From contig CANKYU010000004.1 of assembly GCA_947488295.1 (NCBI GenBank), positions 603,117 to 667,116 on the forward strand: a DNA stretch of 64,000 nucleotides, written 5' to 3'. The stretch's first letter is position 1. Each line of letters opens with the position of its first letter. Shown here piece after piece: positions 19,203 through 27,467 of the stretch. Made by a program: the position numbers and the translations under genes. Below the pieces are notes generated by a model. That model was given only the letters and a program-made list of their open reading frames with translations, was not told the origin of the DNA and did no database searches. The stretch is from an uncultured Anderseniella sp. Its GTDB lineage: Bacteria; Pseudomonadota; Alphaproteobacteria; Rhizobiales; Aestuariivirgaceae.

Positions 19203-19220
19203 CACGTCAAATTTGACGTG
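19203..19220. promoter_or_regulatory. Perfect 18-bp palindrome upstream of dctP
   Basis: CACGTCAAATTTGACGTG reads identically on both strands. It lies 81-98 bp before the dctP start in the divergent dctP/eda region. A symmetric site of this size is most likely an operator for a dimeric regulator. The cluster encodes one regulator (GntR, 13822), but this sequence does not recur in front of the GntR gene, so a different protein may bind it. Confidence 0.6.
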
Positions 19221-19236
19221 TCAATCATTATGTTTA

Positions 19237-19247
19237 CTAGTATGGTA
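19237..19247. promoter_or_regulatory. CTAGTATGGTA box upstream of dctP
   Basis: An exact copy of the 11-mer found before the GntR gene at 13786-13796. It lies 115-125 bp before dctP and 17 bp beyond the 18-bp palindrome. Its recurrence at the two promoters of one metabolic unit suggests common control. Confidence 0.45.
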
Positions 19248-19475
19248 CTTTTTTGAACACAAGCGACTGGCCCGCCTGGCCTCGCCACGAAGTGAAAGTT
19301 CCTGGTCAGGTTGTTGGTTCTCGGCAGTAAGATATTGATTGTAGATGTTTTAATATGCCACATGCCGTACCGGGCAATGAAGCCCGGTCACTCTTTCTGC
19401 GGAAGAGTTTTCAGCAATCGTCCTGATGACTGAATTCACGCCGCTTTTCCAATTGGCTCTCGGAGATACACAAAA

Positions 19476-20120
19476 ATGCTCACCGGCAAGGAAAGTTCAA
19501 GTCAGTTGAGGGCCATGCTCACACCAGTGCCGATCATTCCGGTCCTGGTCGTGAAAAATGTGGCTCATGCGATACCATTGGCAGAAGCTCTGGTATCGGG
19601 TGGATTGCCGGTCGTCGAGGTGACCCTGCGCACGCCGGCCGCAATCGACGTCATCAGGGCGATGGGCACGGTTGAAGGTTGTGTGGTCGGCGTGGGAACC
19701 TTGCTGTCAGAAGATGATGTTGTGGCGGCAGTTGATGCAGGCGCCAGGTTTGGCGTATCGCCCGGCACTACGGAAGCCCTCGTCACCAGCTGCGAACGCC
19801 ATGACCTGCCTTTGCTGGGCGGTATCGCAACCGTCTCGGAAATGATGCGTCTGCACGAACGCGGATATGATGTTGCCAAGTTCTTTCCCGCCGAAGCATC
19901 CGGCGGTGCGCCGGCTCTGAAAGCATTTGCCGGGCCGATGCCCGATTTCCACTTCTGCCCGACCGGCGGCCTGAACCCGGACAATGTCGGAACCTACCTC
20001 AAACTGCCGAACGTGCTGTGTGCAGGCGGATCTTGGGTGGTACCGTCTGAACACCTGAAATCCGAAAACTGGCCGACAATTGAGAGCCTTGCAGCGCAGG
20101 CGTCCAATCTGCCCTGCTGA
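19476..20120 (+). CDS. eda: 2-dehydro-3-deoxy-phosphogluconate aldolase
   Basis: A 214-aa class I aldolase that splits KDPG into pyruvate and glyceraldehyde-3-phosphate. The catalytic Glu lies in VEVTLRT (E48) and the Schiff-base Lys in AKFFPAE (K135), with GVGT near 72, GVSPGTT near 93 and the phosphate-binding FCPTGGL near 160. Length and motifs fit Eda throughout. GGAGA precedes the ATG. It is divergent from dctP, with a 353-bp regulatory region between them. It completes the KDG route started by kdgK at 14465. Confidence 0.95.
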   Translation: MLTGKESSSQLRAMLTPVPIIPVLVVKNVAHAIPLAEALVSGGLPVVEVTLRTPAAIDVIRAMGTVEGCVVGVGTLLSEDDVVAAVDAGARFGVSPGTTEALVTSCERHDLPLLGGIATVSEMMRLHERGYDVAKFFPAEASGGAPALKAFAGPMPDFHFCPTGGLNPDNVGTYLKLPNVLCAGGSWVVPSEHLKSENWPTIESLAAQASNLPC

Positions 20121-20265
20121 CCGGTGCCCTGCAACAATCATCGAAGTGCAGACACAAAATCCAAAAAACCCCCACATTCGTGCTGTTGTCTGAGCACTGG
20201 CCTGACGCTATCATCTGTTTGGTTTCCGCATAGAACGGCGGTGCGAAAAGCCAGCCAACACCCAC

Positions 20266-20322
20266 GCGCAAGCGGGTGACTGTGCTTGCGCACGCTTTCA
20301 ACAAGTTCAGCCGAGCTTGTTG
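20266..20322 (+). other. Two tandem stem-loops in the leader of the molybdenum hydroxylase operon
   Basis: GCGCAAGC (20266-20273) pairs with GCTTGCGC (20284-20291), and CAACAAG (20299-20305) with CTTGTTG (20316-20322). Both lie within 85 bp of the 2Fe-2S subunit start. The first could end eda transcription and the second could shape the ribosome-binding region. I cannot match either to a known riboswitch, including the Moco motif. Confidence 0.4.
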
Positions 20323-20349
20323 AGTGAGTGAGTTGCGAGGAACAGTTTC

Positions 20350-20799
20350 ATGAAAATCACCGTAAATGGCGTCGAACACTCGTTCGACGGAGACCTTTCC
20401 ATGCCGGCCTTATGGTATGTGCGCGACGAACTAGCCCTGAGCGGCAGCAAGTTTGGCTGTGGCACAGGATTGTGCGGCGCCTGCACCATACATGTGGACG
20501 GAGAAGCGGTTCGTGGCTGTCTGGTATCTATGCAGGAACTCGATGGCAAGTCCGTCACCACAATCGAAGGCCTCAGTGCAGACGGCAACCATCCGGTTCA
20601 GGTGGCATGGCGTGACCAGAACGTACCGCAATGCGGTTATTGTCAGGCCGGCCAGATCATGCAGGCAGCCTCCCTGCTCAAGTCCAATCCGAAGCCCAGT
20701 GAGCAGGAAATCCTGGAGTCCATGAGCGGCAATATCTGCCGATGCGGCTGTTATCAGCGCATCGTCTCAGCCGTCCGCCAAGCATCAACGGGAGCATGA
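20350..20799 (+). CDS. iorA: 2Fe-2S subunit of isoquinoline-1-oxidoreductase-type molybdenum hydroxylase
   Basis: A 149-aa electron-transfer subunit. The plant-type ferredoxin cluster is bound by C37, C42, C45 and C57 (GCGTGLCGAC). The second, helical cluster is bound by C95, C98, C130 and C132 (QCGYC, CRCGC). Length and spacing match IorA and the small subunits of aldehyde oxidoreductases. It passes electrons from the molybdenum subunit encoded four bases downstream. GAGGAA precedes the ATG. The substrate may be an aldehyde or an N-heterocycle. Confidence 0.92.
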   Translation: MKITVNGVEHSFDGDLSMPALWYVRDELALSGSKFGCGTGLCGACTIHVDGEAVRGCLVSMQELDGKSVTTIEGLSADGNHPVQVAWRDQNVPQCGYCQAGQIMQAASLLKSNPKPSEQEILESMSGNICRCGCYQRIVSAVRQASTGA

Positions 20800-20803
20800 G
20801 GCC

Positions 20804-23152
20804 ATGTTACATCAACTTCAATCGTTCGCAGAAAGTTCCAACTCGACACCGGGCCACACGCTTCAGACCGCTTTGCGAAAAGTGGCAACGACAGAAGTCA
20901 ACCGCCGCGGCCTTCTTAAGGGAGCAACAGGTTTCGTGCTGGCCGCGCACTTCCTGCCGAGCGCGGCGCAGGCTTTTGAGGCCTATCCCACACAGGGCCT
21001 GAACATGCCCAATGGCGTACGCAATGATCCACATATTTTCGTGTCAATCGCGCCTGACGGTCAAGTCACGATCATCGCGCATCGCTCGGAAATGGGCACC
21101 GGTTCACGCACCTCCCTGCCGATGATCATTGCCGATGAGATGGAAGCCGACTGGGACCGTGTCACCATTGTCCAGGCAGAGGGCGATGAACCCAAATACG
21201 GCAACCAGGATACCGACGGATCGCGCAGCCTCCGCCACCACATTCAGCCGTGCCGCGAGATCGGCGCTGCGGTGCGCAAAATGCTGGAACTGGCGGCGGC
21301 CAGGAAATGGGGCGTCAGCGAAGACATGGTCGAGGCATCCGGCCATCAGGTCACGCACAAAACGCTTGGCACGCGCATTGGCTACGGCGACCTGGCAGCC
21401 GCCGCCATGGCACTGGACACCCCTGCCCGCGATCAGCTCCGGTTCAAGACCGAACAGGAGTTCCGCTATATCGGCAAGGGCCAGGTGCCAATTTATGACC
21501 TGCACGATATCACCACCGGCAAGGCCGTGTACGGTGCCGATGTGAATTTGCCAAACATGAAGTTCGCCATCATCGCCCGGCCACCTGTTGTCGGCGCAAC
21601 CATCAAGTCTGTCGATGACAGCGCTGCGTTGGCCGTACCCGGGGTCGAAAAAATCGTGCAGATTCCGGTGACACCGCTGGGATCGAAATTCAAACCACTG
21701 GGTGGCGTGGCCGTGATAGCCAAAAACACCTGGGCCGCCCTGCAGGGCCGCGATGCGCTGAAAATCGAATGGGACCGTGGCGAGCACGGTTCATTCAATA
21801 CTGCGGACTACGAGAAGGAGCTGCGCGCGTCAGTTGCACAACCCGGCGCATCGGTGCGCAATCAGGGCGACACCGAAGCAGCCCTTAAGTCCGCTGCCCG
21901 GATATTGACCTATGAATACTACCAGCCCCACCTGGCGCATGCGCCGATGGAACCGCCGGCAGCGGTTGCCGCCTTCAAGGACGGCAAGTGCGAGGTCTGG
22001 GCGCCGGTCCAGAGCCCCTATACGGCACGCACCGACACGGCCGAGTATCTTGGTTTGAAACCGGAAGCCGTGCGGATGAACGTCACCCTGCTCGGCGGCG
22101 GATTCGGCCGCAAGTCCAAGGCTGACTTTGCCACAGAAGCTGCCTTCCTTGCCAAAGAGATTGATGGTGCCGTGAAAGTGCAGTGGACACGCGAAGATGA
22201 TATCCGCAACGGGTACAGTCACACTTCGTCGGTCGAGCGCATTGATGTTGGCCTGGATGCCGACAACAAGGTGACAGCATGGCGCCATCGCAGTGCTGCA
22301 CCGTCCTTCCTGTCGACATTCGTCAAGGACGAAGGCAACCAGCATGAAATCGAAATCGGCATGGGCCTGGAGAACCTGCCCTACGCGCTGCCCAATGTCA
22401 GCGCTGAGCAATGCAAGGCATATGCACACACACGCATTGGCTGGTATCGCTCGGTGTCTAATATTCCGCGCGCCTTTGCCGTGCAATCGGCAACCGCCGA
22501 ACTGGCAGCGGAACTGGGCAAGGACCAGAAGGACTTTCTGATCGAAATGATCGGTCCGGACCGTGTACTGGAAGCCAAGGCATCCGGCCTGCCGGGCAAG
22601 TTCTGGAACCAGTACGAACCACAGGAAGAGTTCCCGTTCGACACCGCACGCCTGCGCGCCGTGGCTGAACTGGCTGCAGACAAGGCCGGTTGGGGCAAGA
22701 CACTGCCGGAAGGAGAAGGTCTCGGCATCGCGGTTCACCGCAGCTTCGTGTCCTATATCGCTATGGTGGTTCACGCCAAAGTCGAGGATGGCACTGTGAA
22801 AGTACCGGAAGTGCATGTGGCGATTGACTGCGGGTTCCCCGCCAACCCCGAACGCATTCGTTCGCAGATGCAGGGCGCATGTGTGTTCGGCATGGCGACA
22901 GCACTGCACCTGGGGCTAACCTTTGAGAACGGCGAAGTTCAGCAGGGCAATTTCAACGATTATGAAATGGTACGTGCCGACAACTTTCCCGAAGTGGTGC
23001 ACACCCACATCGTGCCGCATCCGTTTTCGGTGCATGCAACCGGTGTCGGCGAACCGGGAGTTCCGCCCTTCATTCCGGCACTTACCAATGCCATCTTCAA
23101 CGCCAGCGGCAAGCGCATCCGTAACCTGCCGATCGGCGATCAACTGGCTTGA
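20804..23152 (+). CDS. iorB: Molybdopterin-binding subunit of IorB-type aldehyde/heterocycle oxidoreductase
   Basis: A 782-aa catalytic subunit of the xanthine oxidase family. Residues 34-40 (RRGLLKG) followed by GATGFVLAAHFLPSAAQA form a twin-arginine signal, so the folded holoenzyme is probably exported with its small subunit. HAPMEPPAAVA near 382, GGGFGRKSKADF near 428 and the C-terminal GVGEPGVPP with the catalytic Glu are the Mo-pyranopterin and active-site motifs. No FAD subunit or cytochrome gene is next to it, and no XdhC-type chaperone is in the window. The electron acceptor is therefore unknown. Confidence 0.9.
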   Translation: MLHQLQSFAESSNSTPGHTLQTALRKVATTEVNRRGLLKGATGFVLAAHFLPSAAQAFEAYPTQGLNMPNGVRNDPHIFVSIAPDGQVTIIAHRSEMGTGSRTSLPMIIADEMEADWDRVTIVQAEGDEPKYGNQDTDGSRSLRHHIQPCREIGAAVRKMLELAAARKWGVSEDMVEASGHQVTHKTLGTRIGYGDLAAAAMALDTPARDQLRFKTEQEFRYIGKGQVPIYDLHDITTGKAVYGADVNLPNMKFAIIARPPVVGATIKSVDDSAALAVPGVEKIVQIPVTPLGSKFKPLGGVAVIAKNTWAALQGRDALKIEWDRGEHGSFNTADYEKELRASVAQPGASVRNQGDTEAALKSAARILTYEYYQPHLAHAPMEPPAAVAAFKDGKCEVWAPVQSPYTARTDTAEYLGLKPEAVRMNVTLLGGGFGRKSKADFATEAAFLAKEIDGAVKVQWTREDDIRNGYSHTSSVERIDVGLDADNKVTAWRHRSAAPSFLSTFVKDEGNQHEIEIGMGLENLPYALPNVSAEQCKAYAHTRIGWYRSVSNIPRAFAVQSATAELAAELGKDQKDFLIEMIGPDRVLEAKASGLPGKFWNQYEPQEEFPFDTARLRAVAELAADKAGWGKTLPEGEGLGIAVHRSFVSYIAMVVHAKVEDGTVKVPEVHVAIDCGFPANPERIRSQMQGACVFGMATALHLGLTFENGEVQQGNFNDYEMVRADNFPEVVHTHIVPHPFSVHATGVGEPGVPPFIPALTNAIFNASGKRIRNLPIGDQLA

Positions 23153-23173
23153 ACCAGCCGGCACGCACAATAC

Positions 23174-23201
23174 CGGGAGGCGGTCACATGATTGCCTCCC
23201 G
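23174..23201. terminator. Hairpin between convergent iorB and PLP-enzyme genes
   Basis: CGGGAGGC (23174-23181) and GCCTCCCG (23194-23201) form a perfect 8-bp stem with a 12-nt loop, in the 75-bp gap between two convergent genes. A T-run is missing on both strands. The position suggests a shared transcription barrier. Confidence 0.55.
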
Positions 23202-23227
23202 ACCGGAGCTGCCGACCAGCAGCCAGC

Positions 23228-24238
23228 TCACATCTCCAGCTCGCTCTGGTAGGCAAACAGCGCGGGTTGCCCGCCGGTGTGAATAAACAGAACACGCTCG
23301 CCCGGTTTAATGGTTCCTTCCTTCACCAGTCCCGGCACCCCGGCAAAACTCTTGCCCGTGTAAACCGGGTCCAAGAACAGCCCTTCCTGCCGCGCCATCA
23401 TCATGATGGCCGCGCGCGCGGGTGGTCCGATATGACCGTAGCCCGGCTCAAGGGCACCGTCCCATGTCAGGATGTCAGACGCATCCGTGATCGGATCGCA
23501 GTCCAGCAGCGCATCGAGGTGTGCGCCGACCGTGGCCAGGCGTTGAGCCTGCGCCGCCGAATTGCGCCGTACACAGATGCCATGCACCGGCGTCTTGCAG
23601 CCCAGCGCGCGCAGGCCGGCCAGCAGTCCGAAATGGGTCAGGCCGCTTCCCGACGCTACCACCATGCAATCGAACCCGTCATCCTGCTGCAGAATTTCCT
23701 CAGCCGCCTTCATATACCCCAGCGCCCCCAGAGGCGGGTTGTTGAGCCCCAGCGGAATGACGTACGGCGTGCGTCCTTCACTGCTCAGTTCCTCCGCCCG
23801 CCGGCGCAGCGCAAGATCGGCACCAGCCTCATCCTCGCCTTCCGGATAGTGCATAAACTCCGCACCCAGCATCCGCGACAGCAACACGTTTCCCGATGTG
23901 TTGTAGGCCTCGTCCATCCCGTGCACCCGGTTTTCCATCTGGATGACCGCACCGAGCCCAAGCTTGGCTGCAGCCGTTGCAGCCGTTCTTGCGTAGTTAG
24001 ACTGAACAGCACCTGTAATGAGGACCGTGTCTGCCCCTTTTTCCAGAGCCGCGCCAAAATAGAACTCAAGCTGCCTGACCTTGTTGCCACCAAAGCCAAG
24101 TCCGGTCAGGTCATCCCGCTTGATCGACAGGTCAATGCCCAGCTGCGTTGATAAGCGCTCAAGACGCTCTATGGGCGTCGGCCCGGACAAAAGGCTCGCT
24201 CTCGGGAAACCTTCCACACCGGAAAACTTGTCACTCAT
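23228..24238 (-). CDS. PLP-dependent D-cysteine desulfhydrase/ACC deaminase family enzyme
   Basis: A 336-aa fold-type II PLP enzyme. KRDDLTGLGFGGNKVRQLE near 40-58 contains the Schiff-base Lys (K53). TGAVQSNYARTAA near 75 and VASGSGLTHFGLLAG near 194 bind substrate and phosphate. The C-terminal FIHTGGQPALFAY is a family hallmark. Members act as D-cysteine desulfhydrase (pyruvate, sulfide, ammonia) or on related amino acids. I cannot separate these from the sequence alone. A second, more CuyA-like member lies at 60607. Confidence 0.85.
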   Translation of the reverse strand: MSDKFSGVEGFPRASLLSGPTPIERLERLSTQLGIDLSIKRDDLTGLGFGGNKVRQLEFYFGAALEKGADTVLITGAVQSNYARTAATAAAKLGLGAVIQMENRVHGMDEAYNTSGNVLLSRMLGAEFMHYPEGEDEAGADLALRRRAEELSSEGRTPYVIPLGLNNPPLGALGYMKAAEEILQQDDGFDCMVVASGSGLTHFGLLAGLRALGCKTPVHGICVRRNSAAQAQRLATVGAHLDALLDCDPITDASDILTWDGALEPGYGHIGPPARAAIMMMARQEGLFLDPVYTGKSFAGVPGLVKEGTIKPGERVLFIHTGGQPALFAYQSELEM

Positions 24239-24370
24239 CGGAAAAACCTAACCTGAAAATTCGTTGATCGGCACTCGACGCAAGCTCCCTGGCGAATTCC
24301 TGCAAATGAACTTGCTTCTTGGCGGTCATATCAATAAAGCCCGGTGGAAACACCTGAAAACGGACAAGCC

Positions 24371-24862
24371 ATGGCAACTTCCACCCCCACATCCGTGACC
24401 TTGCGGCGCATGACGCAAGAAGATCACGCGCCTGTCGCCGCGCTCACGGTCGCAGATGAGCAAAGCCAGTTTGTCGACCCCATGCCATTGACGTTGAAGA
24501 CCACGGCATTAATGCGCGACAACTTCGTCATTGAGGTTGATGCCGGGATTGTCGGCTTTTTCCAGATCGATACCAGGGTGCCGGACTACATCCAGCAGCC
24601 ACTACTGGAATTATGCCAGGTGGTGATTGACCAGAACCATCAGGGCCGTGGGATCGGCAGGCGGTTCATCCAGGGTTTGCCTGATGCAATCAAGCGCGAA
24701 TACCCGGACGCTCCCGGCGTCGTGCTCACCGTCAACTGCCGTAATAAAATGGCCCACCATGTCTACGCGGCAGGCGGGTTTGCCGATACCGGCGAGATTT
24801 ACGAAGGCGGTCCCAGCGGCCCGCAACACATCATGACCATGCACTGGAACAACAGGATCTGA
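24371..24862 (+). CDS. GNAT-family N-acetyltransferase
   Basis: A protein of about 163 aa with the GNAT fold. The acetyl-CoA motif is VVIDQNHQGRGIGRRFIQGL near 88-107, followed by VNCRNKMAHHVYAAGGF near 124-140, the usual motif B. The substrate is unknown. I chose the ATG at 24371. A GTG at 24344 would add nine residues, and neither start has a strong ribosome site. It is divergent from the PLP-enzyme gene and convergent with the sulfite-oxidase-fold gene, ten bases away. Confidence 0.85.
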   Translation: MATSTPTSVTLRRMTQEDHAPVAALTVADEQSQFVDPMPLTLKTTALMRDNFVIEVDAGIVGFFQIDTRVPDYIQQPLLELCQVVIDQNHQGRGIGRRFIQGLPDAIKREYPDAPGVVLTVNCRNKMAHHVYAAGGFADTGEIYEGGPSGPQHIMTMHWNNRI

Positions 24863-24872
24863 GCAGGTTCCG

Positions 24873-25943
24873 CTACCGCACCGTGACGGTCACACTGTGT
24901 ACACCGTTATTGCCAAACCCCTGATTGTCCCAGCGCGCATCGAGCGGTTGAATCTCGCCATTTGCATCGGTGGCCCGGCATTGCAGGACATGTTCGCCGG
25001 GCGTTGCATCCCAGTGCCAATGCCAGCGTGTCCAGGCATACTTTGAATCCGGCGCCGTAAGCGCAGCTTCATGCCAGACACCATCGATACTGACCTCGAC
25101 CCTGGAAATACCGACGCCATTGCCCGACCAGGCCCGGCCCATAAGTTCGATCTGCCCGGCTTCGGCAAACCGCCTGCGCAAATAAAAATCCGGAAACCCA
25201 GGCGGGATCATCAGCGACTTGACGCGGATTTCCTGCACGAAGGTGCCCGGATCCTCCGGCTCGTCCCGATATATATAGGTGCCGGTCTGCTGCGGCCCGT
25301 CAAATGCGTGGTCGATGGCTTCAATTCGCATCAGCCACTTTACACTGGCCATGCCGTACCAGCCCGGCACGATCATGCGCACCGGCGCACCGTGCTGCGG
25401 CAACAGCGGCAGATCGTTCATCTCGTATGCCAGCATGACCTCCGGCTGCATCGCATGTGCAACCGACAACGACCTGCCATAGTCATGCTCACCATGCGCA
25501 TCCTCGCCATGGTCGGCCCCGTAAAATACGATCTCGATGGCAGATGGGTCCAGTTCGATATTCTCCAGTACGTCGGATAATCTCACCCCCGTCCACTTCG
25601 CCGTGCTGACCGCCTCGTTTTGCCAGGGCATGCTCTGATAACGCTGGTCCAGGTTGGCGCGACCATTACCAGCGCATTCCAGAGTGACCGTCTGGGTAAT
25701 CTGCGGCAGCGACTTGAGGTCGGCCAGTGTCAGCACGGCAGGCTTGTCGACCAGGCCGCCAATTTCCAGATTCCACGTGTCAGCTTCCAGATACGGATAG
25801 TCAAAGTGGGTCAGCAGATAGTGCATCCCCACCGGCGTTACGTCATAGCGCAACATCTCCAGGGCAATACCCGAGTTACGGTTTGCCAGTGAAACTTCTT
25901 CCCGGGAAAAATCACCCTGTTTGTGGTCTCTCAACTTTATCAT
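24873..25943 (-). CDS. Sulfite oxidase-family molybdopterin enzyme
   Basis: A 356-aa protein with the SUOX fold. The Mo-ligating Cys is C90 in TLECAGNGR. HGAPVRMIVPGWYGMASVKW near 185-204 is the cofactor and substrate-site motif, and the Mo-co dimerisation domain follows from about 240 (IELMGRAWSGNG). No signal peptide is present, unlike periplasmic SorA, so it looks cytoplasmic. It could oxidise sulfite released by sulfur amino acid or sulfonate breakdown, for example from the CuyA-like enzyme at 60607. That link is inference. It lies among molybdenum and sulfur-related genes. Confidence 0.85.
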   Translation of the reverse strand: MIKLRDHKQGDFSREEVSLANRNSGIALEMLRYDVTPVGMHYLLTHFDYPYLEADTWNLEIGGLVDKPAVLTLADLKSLPQITQTVTLECAGNGRANLDQRYQSMPWQNEAVSTAKWTGVRLSDVLENIELDPSAIEIVFYGADHGEDAHGEHDYGRSLSVAHAMQPEVMLAYEMNDLPLLPQHGAPVRMIVPGWYGMASVKWLMRIEAIDHAFDGPQQTGTYIYRDEPEDPGTFVQEIRVKSLMIPPGFPDFYLRRRFAEAGQIELMGRAWSGNGVGISRVEVSIDGVWHEAALTAPDSKYAWTRWHWHWDATPGEHVLQCRATDANGEIQPLDARWDNQGFGNNGVHSVTVTVR

Positions 25944-26130
25944 CCATTCTGTTTTCAGGTCGCTGCCGGTGTCTCATACCACGAAGCGCAACAGATCGTC
26001 AGCAGGCCCGGTCGCCAAAATCACTTCCCTGCCAACTGCCGTGAAAACAGGTGGTCACACAGGCGCATTATCGTCTACCTTCGTCTGCAGCACGGGCGTG
26101 CTGGCGTGTTGTCAGGGTGGGAGAACTTTT

Positions 26131-27405
26131 TTGGGACTGATGCTGCAAAGTCTGTGCGGACTGGCTGTGATTCCGTTCATTGCCTGGTTGCTGTCTGAAC
26201 GCCGTAATGCCCTTCCCGCAAGCTACGCAGTGAAATTTACCGCCGGTGGAATTGCGCTGCAATTCATCATCGCCGGTCTGTTCATCCTGCTCCCGCAACT
26301 CGGCATTGTTTTTGACCTGCTGGCAAGCGCCGTCATTGCACTGCAGACAGCCACCGGCACCGGCATGAAGTTTCTGTTCGGCTATCTGGCCGGTGGTCCG
26401 ACACCGTTTACCGTCACCGACCCCGGCAAGGGTTTTGTACTGGCCCTGCAGGCCTTGCCGATAATTGTGATGATGAGTGTCCTGGCCCGACTGCTGTACC
26501 ATTGGGGCATACTGCAGAAAATCGTCGGATCTCTGGCATGGTTGCTCGGCCGCTCCATGGGGGTCAGCGGGCCGGTCGGCACAGTTGCCGCCGCCAATGT
26601 ATTCGTGGGAATGGTCGATGCGCCCATACTGGTGCGGCCTTATCTGGCAGCCGCCAGTCGCGGCGGTCTGTTTGCCATGATGACCACAGGCATGGCCACC
26701 GTCGCGGGGACCGTGATGGCCTTGTATGCAACCTTCATGGAACCTGTGCTGGCAGGCGCTGCGGGCCATATTCTGCTGGCGTCGGTGATGAGTGCACCGG
26801 CAGCGCTGGTAATCGCACGGCTGATGGTGCCATGGGCAGATGACGAAAGCGACGACAGCACAACCGACATTGACGAGGCATTCAGGAGCCGCACCGTCAT
26901 GGAAGCCATCGCGACCGGAACAACCGATGGCGTGCGGCTCGTGGTGTCGGTCGCCGCCATGCTGGTGGTCATGGTTGCCCTGGTGGCCCTGGTCGACATG
27001 GCTCTGGCAGCAGCCACTTCACCTTTTGGCGCGACCTTGTCAGCACAGCAGATATTCGGCTGGCTGATGACGCCGCTGGCCTTGCTGACCGGCATCCCGT
27101 GGAGCGAGGCCTTCCAGGCGGGTCAGTTGATCGGCGTGAAGACCGTCCTCAACGAGTTGCTCGCCTATCTGCAACTGGCCAGCACCGGTGCGACGGATCT
27201 GTCGGACCGCAGCCGGCTGATTTTGACCTATGCACTGTGCGGTTTTGCCAATTTCGGTTCGCTCGGCATTATGACCGGCGGACTGCTGGCCCTGTGTCCG
27301 GACCGGCGCGCAGATATTCTGTCGCTCGGCCCGCGTTCACTGGTGTCAGGCCTGCTGGCAACACTGATGACCGGTGCGGTCATCGGCGCAATGACGCCGC
27401 CTTGA
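26131..27405 (+). CDS. NupC-family nucleoside transporter
   Basis: A membrane protein of about 424 aa, probably a proton- or sodium-driven concentrative nucleoside importer. Around ten hydrophobic segments are visible. QALPIIVMMSVLARLLYHWGI near 108, VGMVDAPILVRPYL near 158 and GFANFGSLGI near 370 are the family's pore and substrate motifs. The start is probably the TTG at 26131, with GGGAG seven bases upstream. The ATG at 26140 is an alternative. The open frame further upstream is not protein-like. Confidence 0.88.
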   Translation: MGLMLQSLCGLAVIPFIAWLLSERRNALPASYAVKFTAGGIALQFIIAGLFILLPQLGIVFDLLASAVIALQTATGTGMKFLFGYLAGGPTPFTVTDPGKGFVLALQALPIIVMMSVLARLLYHWGILQKIVGSLAWLLGRSMGVSGPVGTVAAANVFVGMVDAPILVRPYLAAASRGGLFAMMTTGMATVAGTVMALYATFMEPVLAGAAGHILLASVMSAPAALVIARLMVPWADDESDDSTTDIDEAFRSRTVMEAIATGTTDGVRLVVSVAAMLVVMVALVALVDMALAAATSPFGATLSAQQIFGWLMTPLALLTGIPWSEAFQAGQLIGVKTVLNELLAYLQLASTGATDLSDRSRLILTYALCGFANFGSLGIMTGGLLALCPDRRADILSLGPRSLVSGLLATLMTGAVIGAMTPP

Positions 27406-27428
27406 CAGGGCGGTATGTCACCGGGTTC

Positions 27429-27443
27429 GCCGGCAACGCCGGC
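27429..27443. terminator. GC-rich hairpin between convergent genes
   Basis: GCCGGC (27429-27434), loop AAC, GCCGGC (27438-27443), in the 62-bp gap between the convergent nupC-like gene and the secreted-protein gene. It has no T-run and would be a weak terminator at most. Confidence 0.4.
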
Positions 27444-27467
27444 CCGCCGCTGCAGACAGTGATGAAC

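Larger units (their letters stand above)
19123..19475. other. 353-bp divergent intergenic region, dctP / eda
   Basis: No gene is visible here. The region holds the leader and promoter of dctP (minus strand), the 18-bp palindrome at 19203-19220, the CTAGTATGGTA box at 19237-19247, and the leader of eda (plus strand). The eda leader carries a small hairpin: ACCGGGC (19369-19375) pairs with GCCCGGT (19382-19388) around a six-base loop. That hairpin ends 87 bases before the eda start. Confidence 0.7.

Noticed and set aside
21830..22909. Minus-strand frame of 359 codons within iorB
   Set aside because: iorB is a full-length molybdenum enzyme with intact motifs, so the antisense frame is a shadow.
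23228..24238. Second CuyA
   Set aside because: The protein shares the fold with the enzyme at 60607 but differs in the substrate loop (LGFGGNK against LSSGGNK) and TGAVQSNYAR motif. D-cysteine desulfhydrase-type activity is as likely.
25921..26130. Longer N-terminus for the NupC-like transporter
   Set aside because: The extra 70 residues are not hydrophobic, overlap the divergent gene start region and match no NupC N-terminus. A ribosome site supports 26131.
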